Source: Pseudobacillus wudalianchiensis (GTDB lineage Bacteria; Bacillota; Bacilli; Bacillales; Domibacillaceae). Taken from it: a stretch of 64,000 nt of DNA. Below, one piece after another: positions 8,919 through 15,553 of this stretch; within the stretch, counting starts at the first letter, position 1; each line of letters begins with the position of its first letter. Made by a program: the position numbers and the translations under genes. The notes beneath the pieces are model-generated. The model worked only from the letters and a program-made list of their open reading frames with translations. It was not told where the DNA came from and searched no databases. The stretch covers positions 208 to 64,207 of the forward strand of contig NZ_MAYT01000006.1 of the NCBI RefSeq assembly GCF_001685015.1, given 5' to 3'.

Positions 8919-9077
8919 TTAGTATCCTTCCGGCTCAAATGTCTTACAGTCCGTCTCTTTCGTGTTAGCGGCCTGATTTCCTTTGTGGCTGACCACGTAA
9001 ATCTGGTCGGCTGAACACTTGTTTCCTTGCGCCCAATAAGTACAGTTGTTTACTTCACACAATACGTCTTTCGCCAA
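8919..9077 (-). CDS. DUF1540 domain protein, copy 1
   Basis: Small cysteine-rich protein (52 aa). The pattern C-x4-NNCTYW-x4-NKCSAD...TDCKTF is the DUF1540 signature, with four cysteines that probably bind metal or form disulfides. DUF1540 genes are common in spore-formers and their role is unknown. The start is taken as TTG at 9077 behind AAGGAGGGGG. Longer readings in the same frame lack a better site. It is the second gene after its paralogue at 9219-9383, with a terminator-like hairpin between them. Confidence 0.8.
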   Translation of the reverse strand: MAKDVLCEVNNCTYWAQGNKCSADQIYVVSHKGNQAANTKETDCKTFEPEGY

Positions 9078-9187
9078 GATCCACACCCCCTCCTTTTTAT
9101 AGTTCACAAAAAAGGAGGAGCCATGCACTCCTTATTTTGGACGGAAGGCTGACGTTTCCACGGTAGTTAACAGCACGCACAACTAAA

Positions 9188-9220
9188 AAGGCTTGCCGCG
9201 ATCGACAAGCCTTCTTTTTT
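9188..9220. terminator. Terminator between the DUF1540 genes
   Basis: AAGGCTTG (9188-9195) pairs with CAAGCCTT (9206-9213), and T-runs follow in both directions. On the minus strand it follows the upstream DUF1540 copy directly. Confidence 0.7.
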
Positions 9221-9383
9221 ATTCCCGCTTGAATGTCTGACAGTCGGTTTCTTCTACGCTGGATGCCTTATGACCTTGTTGGCTGACGACGAGGATTTCA
9301 TTAGCAGAGCATCTGTTGCCTTTTTCCCAATAGACACAGTTGTTCACTTCACATAATACACCATCTAAAATGTGTTTTCCCAT
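9219..9383 (-). CDS. DUF1540 domain protein, copy 2
   Basis: A 54-aa paralogue of the neighbouring DUF1540 protein. It starts MGKHILDGVLCEVNNC and has the same four-cysteine spacing (C..NNC..NRC..DC). ATG lies 7 nt after AAAGGAGG. The two copies share LCEVNNC, YW, GN(K/R)CSA and ETDC, so a tandem duplication is likely. It lies just downstream of the manganese catalase gene (17 nt), so both may be cotranscribed. Confidence 0.82.
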   Translation of the reverse strand: MGKHILDGVLCEVNNCVYWEKGNRCSANEILVVSQQGHKASSVEETDCQTFKRE

Positions 9384-9400
9384 GATAATTCCTCCTTTTA

Positions 9401-10225
9401 TTATTGTGGGTCATGTGGCGGTGTGCTGTGCATGTATGGAGGGGCAGGTTCTAGCACCGGCTTTTCGCCATAGATAACCGGCATTTCCTCATATTCAAAC
9501 TTTTTGCCATCCGGTGCTGTTCCTTCTGCCCACATTCCTTTAGCACTGTCTTCACCTTCCGAGAAATTGTAGAGCTTATGAGAGAACTCAGTTGCCTCAT
9601 ATTCGGCAGGTACGGTAGAAGGAACGATGACACCTTCTTTTTCCTCCAATTCTTTAATCGCAGCGATCCATTGATTTTGATGCATCGTGTCGCGTGCTAA
9701 CAAGAAAGATAACATGTCTTTGACACCGCGGTCGTCTGTCATCTCATAAAGACGCGCCACTTGCAGTCTTCCTTGTGATTCAGCATTTAAATTGGCGCGA
9801 AAATCAGCTAAAAGGTTGCCGCTCGCTACGATATAACCAGCATTCCAAGGTACGCCTGTACTGCTTTCTGGCATAGCGCCAAGACCAGATACGATAGCGT
9901 GATGTGGGTTCATGCCTCCCATAATGGCGCCGATGACTGGATCCTTTGCTGCATTTTCCTGCTCATTCACTGGTGCTTTATCAAGCAGACGCGCAATCAT
10001 CGTCGCAATCATTTCAACATGTCCAATCTCTTCTGTTCCAGTATCTAAAATTAAATCTTTATATTTCTCATTGCCTCTTGTGTTCCAGCCTTGAAATAAA
10101 TACTGCATAGCAACTGAAATTTCACCAAACTGCCCGCCAAGAATTTCTTGCAGCTGCTTCGCGTAAACAGGATCTGGCTTGTCTGGTTTTGCGTGGAATT
10201 GAAGTTCTTTCTTATGGAAAAACAT
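9401..10225 (-). CDS. Manganese catalase (CotJC-like)
   Basis: Non-heme catalase that splits hydrogen peroxide at a di-manganese centre. The 274-aa protein has the ferritin-like four-helix bundle with the expected ligands: Glu in GEISVAMQYLFQ, Glu and His in GTEEIGHVEM, Glu in LNAESQGRL, and His in RDTMHQNQW. The C-terminal tail is proline-rich, ending with PYMHSTPPHDPQ, as in spore-coat-associated Mn catalases (YdbD/CotJC). No signal peptide is present. Tight spacing to a DUF1540 gene downstream suggests sporulation or stress expression. Confidence 0.93.
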   Translation of the reverse strand: MFFHKKELQFHAKPDKPDPVYAKQLQEILGGQFGEISVAMQYLFQGWNTRGNEKYKDLILDTGTEEIGHVEMIATMIARLLDKAPVNEQENAAKDPVIGAIMGGMNPHHAIVSGLGAMPESSTGVPWNAGYIVASGNLLADFRANLNAESQGRLQVARLYEMTDDRGVKDMLSFLLARDTMHQNQWIAAIKELEEKEGVIVPSTVPAEYEATEFSHKLYNFSEGEDSAKGMWAEGTAPDGKKFEYEEMPVIYGEKPVLEPAPPYMHSTPPHDPQ

Positions 10226-10317
10226 ACATTACCACCTTTGCTGTTTTAGTTAATGAACCGGGTTAATCCAGTTTTAGTGAAGATAGTATGTTATTCCACG
10301 TTTGCCTTTTTTTAAAC

Positions 10318-10349
10318 AAAAAGACCCCTGACAGTTTCATGCCAGGGGG
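10318..10349 (-). terminator. Terminator of the siderophore importer operon
   Basis: CCCCTG (10325-10330) pairs with CAGGGG (10343-10348), followed on the minus strand by TCTTTTT. It lies just past the binding protein stop. Confidence 0.8.
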
Positions 10350-10357
10350 AAATAAGT

Positions 10358-11320
10358 TTACTTCAATGCTGCTTGTACTTCTTTTACCATGGCAGAAACA
10401 GATTCTAATCCGCCGCCTGATAAGTACCAGTAGCCAGGATCAAGATAAACGATTTGGCCGTCTTTATAAGCCTTTGTATTTTTCACTAAATCATTTTCAA
10501 TCACTTGCTTAGCAGATGAACCGCCGCCCTCTGCTACAACAGCACCGCGGTCAATGACAAATAAGTAGTCAGGGTCTTTTTCCACGATGTATTCAAAAGA
10601 AATGCTTTGACCGTGAGTAGAGACTTCAATGTCCTTATCAACCGGCGTAATACCAAATACGTCATGAATGATACCAAAACGAGAACCTGGGCCATAAGCG
10701 CTGACTTTTCCATCGTTCGCTAATACGACTAGGGCTGTTTTGTTTTCTTTCGAAGCTTGCTTTTTTAGCTTGCCGATTTCATCTTCTACGTTTGCTAATT
10801 CTGTTTGCACTTCATCTTCTTTGCCGAAGATTTCACCTAACATCTTCGTATTCTTTTCAAATGAATTCATAAAGTCAGCTGGATCAACACCTAAATAAAT
10901 AGTTGGAGCAATTTCAGCAAATTGGTCATACAACTCAGCTTGGCGGCCAGAAATAATGATTAAGTCAGGAGACAGTTCATTTACTTTTTCGAAATCAGGC
11001 TCTTTTAAGCTGCCAACGTTCTCGTACTTGTCCTCTTCATACTTAGACAAATATTTAGGAATGTTTTGCTTTGGAAGACCCGTTACTTCAACTCCCAGCT
11101 TATCAAGTGTGTCTAGTGAACCAAAATCAAATACAACGACTTTCTCTGGATTTTTCTTTACTTTCGTTTCCCCTAAATCATGTTTAACCGTCACTTCTTC
11201 TGCTTCTTTTTTCGGCTCACTGCTTGTTTTACTCTCTTCTTTTTCAACGTTTGAACCGCAAGCCGCCATAACGATAGCCAGCAGCGCTGTAATCATTAAC
11301 AACGATAATTTTTTCCACAT
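10358..11320 (-). CDS. yclQ: Siderophore ABC importer, binding lipoprotein (YclQ-like)
   Basis: Membrane-anchored ferric-siderophore receptor. Its signal peptide ends in a lipobox (VMAAC, lipidated Cys21), then a low-complexity KEES-rich linker and a PeripBP_2 fold (about 45-320) with the family stretch EKVVVFDFGSLDTLDKLG. Gene order permease-permease-ATPase-receptor matches Bacillus yclNOPQ, whose system takes up petrobactin and related catecholates. The ATG at 11320 behind GAGGAG is chosen; the open frame runs 22 codons further into the upstream gene. It is the last gene of the operon. The exact siderophore is inferred from family resemblance only. Confidence 0.85.
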   Translation of the reverse strand: MWKKLSLLMITALLAIVMAACGSNVEKEESKTSSEPKKEAEEVTVKHDLGETKVKKNPEKVVVFDFGSLDTLDKLGVEVTGLPKQNIPKYLSKYEEDKYENVGSLKEPDFEKVNELSPDLIIISGRQAELYDQFAEIAPTIYLGVDPADFMNSFEKNTKMLGEIFGKEDEVQTELANVEDEIGKLKKQASKENKTALVVLANDGKVSAYGPGSRFGIIHDVFGITPVDKDIEVSTHGQSISFEYIVEKDPDYLFVIDRGAVVAEGGGSSAKQVIENDLVKNTKAYKDGQIVYLDPGYWYLSGGGLESVSAMVKEVQAALK

Positions 11321-11342
11321 CTTTTCTCTTCTCCTCTTTCCT

Positions 11343-12101
11343 TCACTTAAAATAGACACAAATTTTTTCATTATTGACTGTTTCAATCTTCATATCAATT
11401 TCATAAATATCCCGTAAAACACTTCGCTCCATCATCTCATCCACGGTACCTTCTTTGGCTACTTTGCCATCTTTTAAAGCTACGATATAATCCGAATAGC
11501 ACGATGCAAAGTTAATGTCATGAATGACGATGACAACTGTTTTGCCAAGCTCATTTGTCAGCCGGCGCAACACCTTCATAATCTGGACGGAATGCTTCAT
11601 GTCCAGATTATTAAGCGGCTCATCCAATAACACATATTCCGTGTCCTGAGCAATGACCATTGCAATAAATGCCCGCTGGCGCTGTCCCCCACTCAGCTGG
11701 TCGATGTATTTGTTTTGAATTTCTTCCAGCTCCATATAGCGAATCGCTTCGTCTACATGCTTCCAGTCTTCTCTTGTCAATTTCCCCTGTGAATAAGGAA
11801 ACCGCCCAAACGAAACGAGTTCACGAATGGTCAATCGGAGATTTAAATGATTCGTTTGTTTTAAAATGGCCACTTTTTTTGCCAGTTCTTTGCTTTTAGC
11901 CTGGTTTACATTTTGCCCGTCAATTAGAATCTCGCCCTCATCCTTCGTAATGAGGCGGCTGATCATCGACAACAGTGTACTCTTTCCTGCACCGTTTGGT
12001 CCGATAAAAGAAGTAATTTTCCCTTTTGGAATCGAGACGGAGACATGATCAATGACAGCTTTGCTTCCATATCGTTTTGATACATTGTTCACTTCTACCA
12101 T
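11343..12101 (-). CDS. yclP: Siderophore ABC importer, ATPase (YclP-like)
   Basis: Energises ferric-siderophore import. The 252-aa ATPase has Walker A GPNGAGKS, Q-loop region LKQTNHLN, signature LSGGQRQR, Walker B YVLLDEP and His-switch IHDI. Its start overlaps the end of the second permease gene by 7 nt and has AAAGGAG. It is coded between that permease and the receptor, as in yclNOPQ. Confidence 0.88.
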   Translation of the reverse strand: MVEVNNVSKRYGSKAVIDHVSVSIPKGKITSFIGPNGAGKSTLLSMISRLITKDEGEILIDGQNVNQAKSKELAKKVAILKQTNHLNLRLTIRELVSFGRFPYSQGKLTREDWKHVDEAIRYMELEEIQNKYIDQLSGGQRQRAFIAMVIAQDTEYVLLDEPLNNLDMKHSVQIMKVLRRLTNELGKTVVIVIHDINFASCYSDYIVALKDGKVAKEGTVDEMMERSVLRDIYEIDMKIETVNNEKICVYFK

Positions 12102-13045
12102 TTTTTATTCTCCTTTAACAGTAAGTAAATAAAGTACACACCGCCGACAAAATTAATAATCACGCTTAATGTCGTGCTAAAGGTGAATACCCGTTCTACG
12201 ATCAACTGACCGCCAACAAGCGCGATAATACTCATGAGGATGGAACCTGCCAGCAAGTATGAATGCCGGAACGTCCGAAACATCTGATAGGTGACATTCA
12301 CAACGAGCAGTCCAAGAAATGTAATCGGACCAACAAGCGCTGTCGATACTGAAATCAAGATGGCCACCACAATTAGCAATCGCTTTACCGTATAGTCATA
12401 ATCCACGCCGAGATTAATGGCGTGTTCTTTTCCAAGTGACAAAACGTCCAAATACTTCATAAATCGGATAAAGTATAGCGATGTTAAAACGAGCACAATA
12501 ACCGCAAGCGTCAGGACATCTGTCTGAACGTTATTAAAGCTTGCGAACATCCGGTCTTGAACTACTTGGAATTCGTTCGGATCAATCAGCACCTGCATAA
12601 AGGAAGTGAAGCTTTGAAAGAACGTCCCAAAAATTAAGCCCACTAGCAAAAGAAAATAAATGTTTTCGCCTTCACGTTTAAATAGGATTTTGTATAGAAT
12701 GCCAGCGAAAACCACCATTAAGGCAACCGAAACGACAAAATTCAATTGCTTGTTCATCCACGTTAAATTCGTGGAGCCGAAAGCGAAGATTAACACTGTC
12801 TGTATGAGCATGTAAAGTGAATCCAGCCCTAAAATACTTGGTGTTAAAATCCGGTTATTCGTGATCGTCTGGAAAACCAATGTAGAAAACGCAATAGCCG
12901 CTCCTGTTAACACAATCGCAAAGATTTTCATCCCTCTTCTTGGCAAAGCGTAATCCCAATTGTTTCCGAGACCAATGAATAGAAACGCCACGATTAATAA
13001 AACAGCAGCCGCCGATAGGATCAGTAACTTTTTCTTATCACTCAT
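12095..13045 (-). CDS. yclO: Siderophore ABC importer, permease (YclO-like)
   Basis: FecCD-family integral membrane permease of 316 aa, with about nine hydrophobic helices. The conserved cytoplasmic coupling region LGVDYDYTVKRLLIV and the GPITFLGLLVVN segment are typical. It overlaps the first permease by 8 nt and the ATPase by 7 nt. It is expected to pair with the YclN-like subunit as a heterodimer. Confidence 0.87.
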   Translation of the reverse strand: MSDKKKLLILSAAAVLLIVAFLFIGLGNNWDYALPRRGMKIFAIVLTGAAIAFSTLVFQTITNNRILTPSILGLDSLYMLIQTVLIFAFGSTNLTWMNKQLNFVVSVALMVVFAGILYKILFKREGENIYFLLLVGLIFGTFFQSFTSFMQVLIDPNEFQVVQDRMFASFNNVQTDVLTLAVIVLVLTSLYFIRFMKYLDVLSLGKEHAINLGVDYDYTVKRLLIVVAILISVSTALVGPITFLGLLVVNVTYQMFRTFRHSYLLAGSILMSIIALVGGQLIVERVFTFSTTLSVIINFVGGVYFIYLLLKENKKW

Positions 13046-13988
13046 AAGCTCTTCTCCTCATCAGCAAGTATAGAAAAATGCCGCTCCCAATGACACCAAC
13101 AGTCAGTCCAATCGGGATTTCATACGGATAAATAATCACTCGCCCAAGAATATCGCAAAATAGGACGAACACAGCTCCAAGAAGCGCCGTATGTGACAAA
13201 CTCTTTTTTAAATGGTCTCCCTGGTAAATCGAAACGATATTAGGAATAATCAAGCCTAAAAAAGGAATCATCCCTACCGTTAATACAACTAACGTTGCCG
13301 ATAGAGCAACAATCACAAGACCAATGTTGACGACCCGCTTATAATTCAAGCCGAGGTTTACAGCAAAATCTTCTCCCATACCGGCCAGTGTAAAGCGTTC
13401 CGCATATATGTAAGCAACAACTAAGAGCGGGAGACTAATGTAAAGCAGTTCATATCTTCCCGAGATGATCATGGAAAAATCACCTTGCAGCCAGGCAGCC
13501 ATATTTTGAATCAAATCATACTTATAAGCGAAAAAAGTAGAAATAGATGTCAAAATATTTCCGAACATCAAACCGACAAGCGGGATAAAGATCGTATCTT
13601 TAAATTTGATTTTGTCCAAAATCTTCATAAACAGAAATGTGCCTGCCAATGCAAATACAAAGGCAACGACCATTTTTTCAATTGGGCTGGCGGCTGTAAA
13701 CAAAATAAGTGAAACTAATATTCCAAGCCGTGCAGAGTCCAATGTACCTGCCGTAGTCGGTGAAACAAATTTATTTCTGCTCAGCTGCTGCATGATTAAC
13801 CCACTAATACTTAAGCTGACTCCAGCAATGATAATACTGACGAGCCGCGGAATCCGGCTTTTCCAAACAATTTGTGTTTGATCATCTGTCAAATTAAACA
13901 ATTCCAGCGGAGAAATATGCGTGACTCCAATGAATAAAGACAGGATAGATAAGATGATCAATGCGATGACTAAGTATCTTTTTTTCAT
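13038..13988 (-). CDS. yclN: Siderophore ABC importer, permease (YclN-like)
   Basis: First gene of the importer operon, a 316-aa FecCD-type permease with ~9 membrane helices and the coupling motif LGLNYKRVVNIG followed by IPFLGLIIPNIV. An ATG at 13988 with AAGGG 8 nt upstream is chosen; the open frame extends 36 codons up into the promoter and Fur box, which cannot be coding. A Fur box (14051-14069) and a MarR-type palindrome (14108-14123) lie in its leader, so iron and a second signal may control the operon. Confidence 0.87.
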   Translation of the reverse strand: MKKRYLVIALIILSILSLFIGVTHISPLELFNLTDDQTQIVWKSRIPRLVSIIIAGVSLSISGLIMQQLSRNKFVSPTTAGTLDSARLGILVSLILFTAASPIEKMVVAFVFALAGTFLFMKILDKIKFKDTIFIPLVGLMFGNILTSISTFFAYKYDLIQNMAAWLQGDFSMIISGRYELLYISLPLLVVAYIYAERFTLAGMGEDFAVNLGLNYKRVVNIGLVIVALSATLVVLTVGMIPFLGLIIPNIVSIYQGDHLKKSLSHTALLGAVFVLFCDILGRVIIYPYEIPIGLTVGVIGSGIFLYLLMRRRAYE

Positions 13989-14050
13989 GACCATGTCCCT
14001 TACTTTACTGTCGCAACAGTAATTTTTAAACTGTTCATCAGAAAAATTCC

Positions 14051-14069
14051 GATAATGAAATTCATTATC
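14051..14069. promoter_or_regulatory. Fur box upstream of yclNOPQ
   Basis: GATAATGAAATTCATTATC is a perfect palindrome apart from the central base. It matches the consensus GATAATGATAATCATTATC at 16 of 19 positions. It lies 63-81 bp upstream of the yclN start codon. Iron repression of this importer is expected. Confidence 0.8.
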
Positions 14070-14107
14070 AATAAAGGTTAAAAAAATAATCTTCATTGGT
14101 TGAAGAA

Positions 14108-14123
14108 ACTTGTTTAAACAAGT
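14108..14123. promoter_or_regulatory. Perfect palindrome, probable MarR operator
   Basis: ACTTGTTTAAACAAGT is a perfect 16-bp inverted repeat 120 bp upstream of yclN. The same half-sites (ACTTGT/ACAAG) recur in the promoter of the adjacent MarR gene (14645-14670), which points to that MarR protein as the binder. Confidence 0.6.
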
Positions 14124-14167
14124 ATATAATTGGAAACATCATTTTATCATTTCGCCTATTTAAAAAA

Positions 14168-14605
14168 TTATTTTAGATTGACTCGGATTCGATCCAGCAC
14201 TTGTAGGCAAATCTCTAATTCTTTTTCATCTATCTCGAACGCAGCTTCCTGAATCGTTTGTATAGCTAAGGCCGTATACTCCTCTTCCATTTGCTTGCTG
14301 CATTCGGTTAGATAAATCAAATTGATTCGTTTGTCGCTCGGATGGGCTTTACGAACAATCAAGCCGCGCTTAATCATATTATCAATTAGACGTGACACAC
14401 TAGGCTGGTCTTTCTCATTTATCCGGGCTAATTCATGCTGCGTTTGTCCATCTTTTTCATATAAACGGCTCAGGATTTGCCATTGTTCATGGGTCAATAG
14501 AAAACCCTGCTCTTTAAAATGACGGTTGAGCGTGTTTGTCATCAAACGCGAAGCTTGGAACAACTTATAGCCTAATGATTCCTCTAGAAGATATTTATTC
14601 TTCAT
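14168..14605 (-). CDS. MarR-family transcriptional regulator
   Basis: Winged-helix repressor of 145 aa. The helix-turn-helix region spans TQHELARINEKDQPSVSRLIDNMIKR, followed by the wing KRGLIVRKAHPSDKRIN. AAAGGAG lies 8 nt before ATG 14605; the open frame runs 21 codons further up through its own promoter. It sits directly upstream of the siderophore importer, same strand. Shared palindromes suggest it controls both itself and that importer. The ligand is unknown: oxidant, phenolic or siderophore are all possible. Confidence 0.85.
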   Translation of the reverse strand: MKNKYLLEESLGYKLFQASRLMTNTLNRHFKEQGFLLTHEQWQILSRLYEKDGQTQHELARINEKDQPSVSRLIDNMIKRGLIVRKAHPSDKRINLIYLTECSKQMEEEYTALAIQTIQEAAFEIDEKELEICLQVLDRIRVNLK

Positions 14606-14639
14606 CCGACAGACTCCTTTGACAGCTTTTCGTCTCATA

Positions 14640-14670
14640 ATTTTACAAGTATCTACTTGTTTACACAAGA
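14640..14670 (-). promoter_or_regulatory. marR promoter with overlapping operator half-sites
   Basis: On the minus strand, -35 TTGTGT (14663-14668), a 17-bp spacer and -10 TAAAAT (14640-14645) precede the MarR gene. The spacer is filled by alternating ACTTGT/ACAAGT half-sites (14645-14650, 14655-14660, 14665-14669), as expected for autorepression. Confidence 0.6.
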
Positions 14671-14761
14671 AGTCCTTGAAAACGAAAGGCTGCTTTCAGG
14701 AAAATTAGTCATTTTACGAACACTCGATTGATCTCCCAATAAAAATGATGGTTTCCCTTTC

Positions 14762-14818
14762 CAATGATATTGATTATCATTAACAATGATAAGTGATAAT
14801 GCTTCTCATTGTCAATAG
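14762..14818. promoter_or_regulatory. Fur-like repeat cluster
   Basis: Overlapping TGATTATCATTA, AATGATAAGTGATAATG and CTCATTGTCAA stretches resemble tandem 7-1-7 Fur sites. They lie 160-210 bp upstream of the marR start codon. There is no closer gene, so iron control of marR is possible. Confidence 0.4.
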
Positions 14819-14843
14819 CGAATTGCCTATTTTCCAAAAAAGG

Positions 14844-14895
14844 AAAAGGCTATCCTATAGTGAATAAACAATCACTTATAAGATAGCCTCTTTTT
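14844..14895. terminator. Terminator after the DUF3231 gene
   Basis: AGGCTATC (14847-14854) pairs with GATAGCCT (14882-14889), extended by a second arm (ATAGTG/CACTTAT). T-rich tracts follow on both strands. Confidence 0.75.
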
Positions 14896-15411
14896 CTATT
14901 CTCCTGTAACAGGTGCACTTTGGTGAAGCGGCGGCGGCATCAGCCAGCCATTGTTTTTATTTAATTGAAGAAAACGTCCGCCAAGAGCCGCTTTCTGATT
15001 ATGAAATTGCAAAAACATAGCGCCAATGTCTTCACGAATGCACTGGCTAGCCATTTGACTGCAAGCAGCTAGACTAGCAGCGATGCTGCCAGACATGATC
15101 ATAGAAATTTCCTGGTCTTGAAAGCGAGCGCCTGGAGGAATGCTGTTTACGTCAGCTTGCGGGCGCTCCATCGGTCCTGGAGGCAGACCAACACCATTCT
15201 CTTTCAGCAATGGCTCAAGTTGTGCCGCTTCTGACTGAGCTTGCCGAATAGCCTCTTCTATCAGATCTCTCAGCTGCTTATCACCCGCATGGTTTAATAA
15301 CGTTTGATGAGTGCCGATTGCCCCATTCGCTGCAAGCAGCGCTGTCCATACACCGTATACTTCTCCGTAATGCATTGGTTCATTTTTTGGATTTCCGCTT
15401 AAAATTCCCAT
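14896..15411 (-). CDS. DUF3231 family protein
   Basis: Cytosolic 171-aa protein of the DUF3231 family, found in spore-formers and distantly like CotF/ferritin-type helical bundles. Recognisable parts are the MGILSGNPKNEPMHYGEV start, the LLKENGVGLPPGPMERP loop, and a helical second half with EDIGAMFLQFHNQKA. GGGAGG precedes ATG 15411; the longer open frame is not used. A coat or stress role is guessed, not shown. Confidence 0.75.
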   Translation of the reverse strand: MGILSGNPKNEPMHYGEVYGVWTALLAANGAIGTHQTLLNHAGDKQLRDLIEEAIRQAQSEAAQLEPLLKENGVGLPPGPMERPQADVNSIPPGARFQDQEISMIMSGSIAASLAACSQMASQCIREDIGAMFLQFHNQKAALGGRFLQLNKNNGWLMPPPLHQSAPVTGE

Positions 15412-15553
15412 AATAACCTCCCTGGCTATATCTTTGATTCGTGTAACTCCTGCACACATTTATAGTGTTGTCCCTGTTTCTCTTTTTCATTCCAAAACAA
15501 AGCACGGTGTCGTATGATTATAGATGTGAAAGACAAAAAGGAGGACATTCGTT

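Noticed and set aside
10956-11417. 153-aa open frame on the plus strand
   Set aside because: It lies antisense to yclQ and yclP, is Ser/Phe-rich low complexity and has no ribosome binding site. It is a shadow of the real genes.
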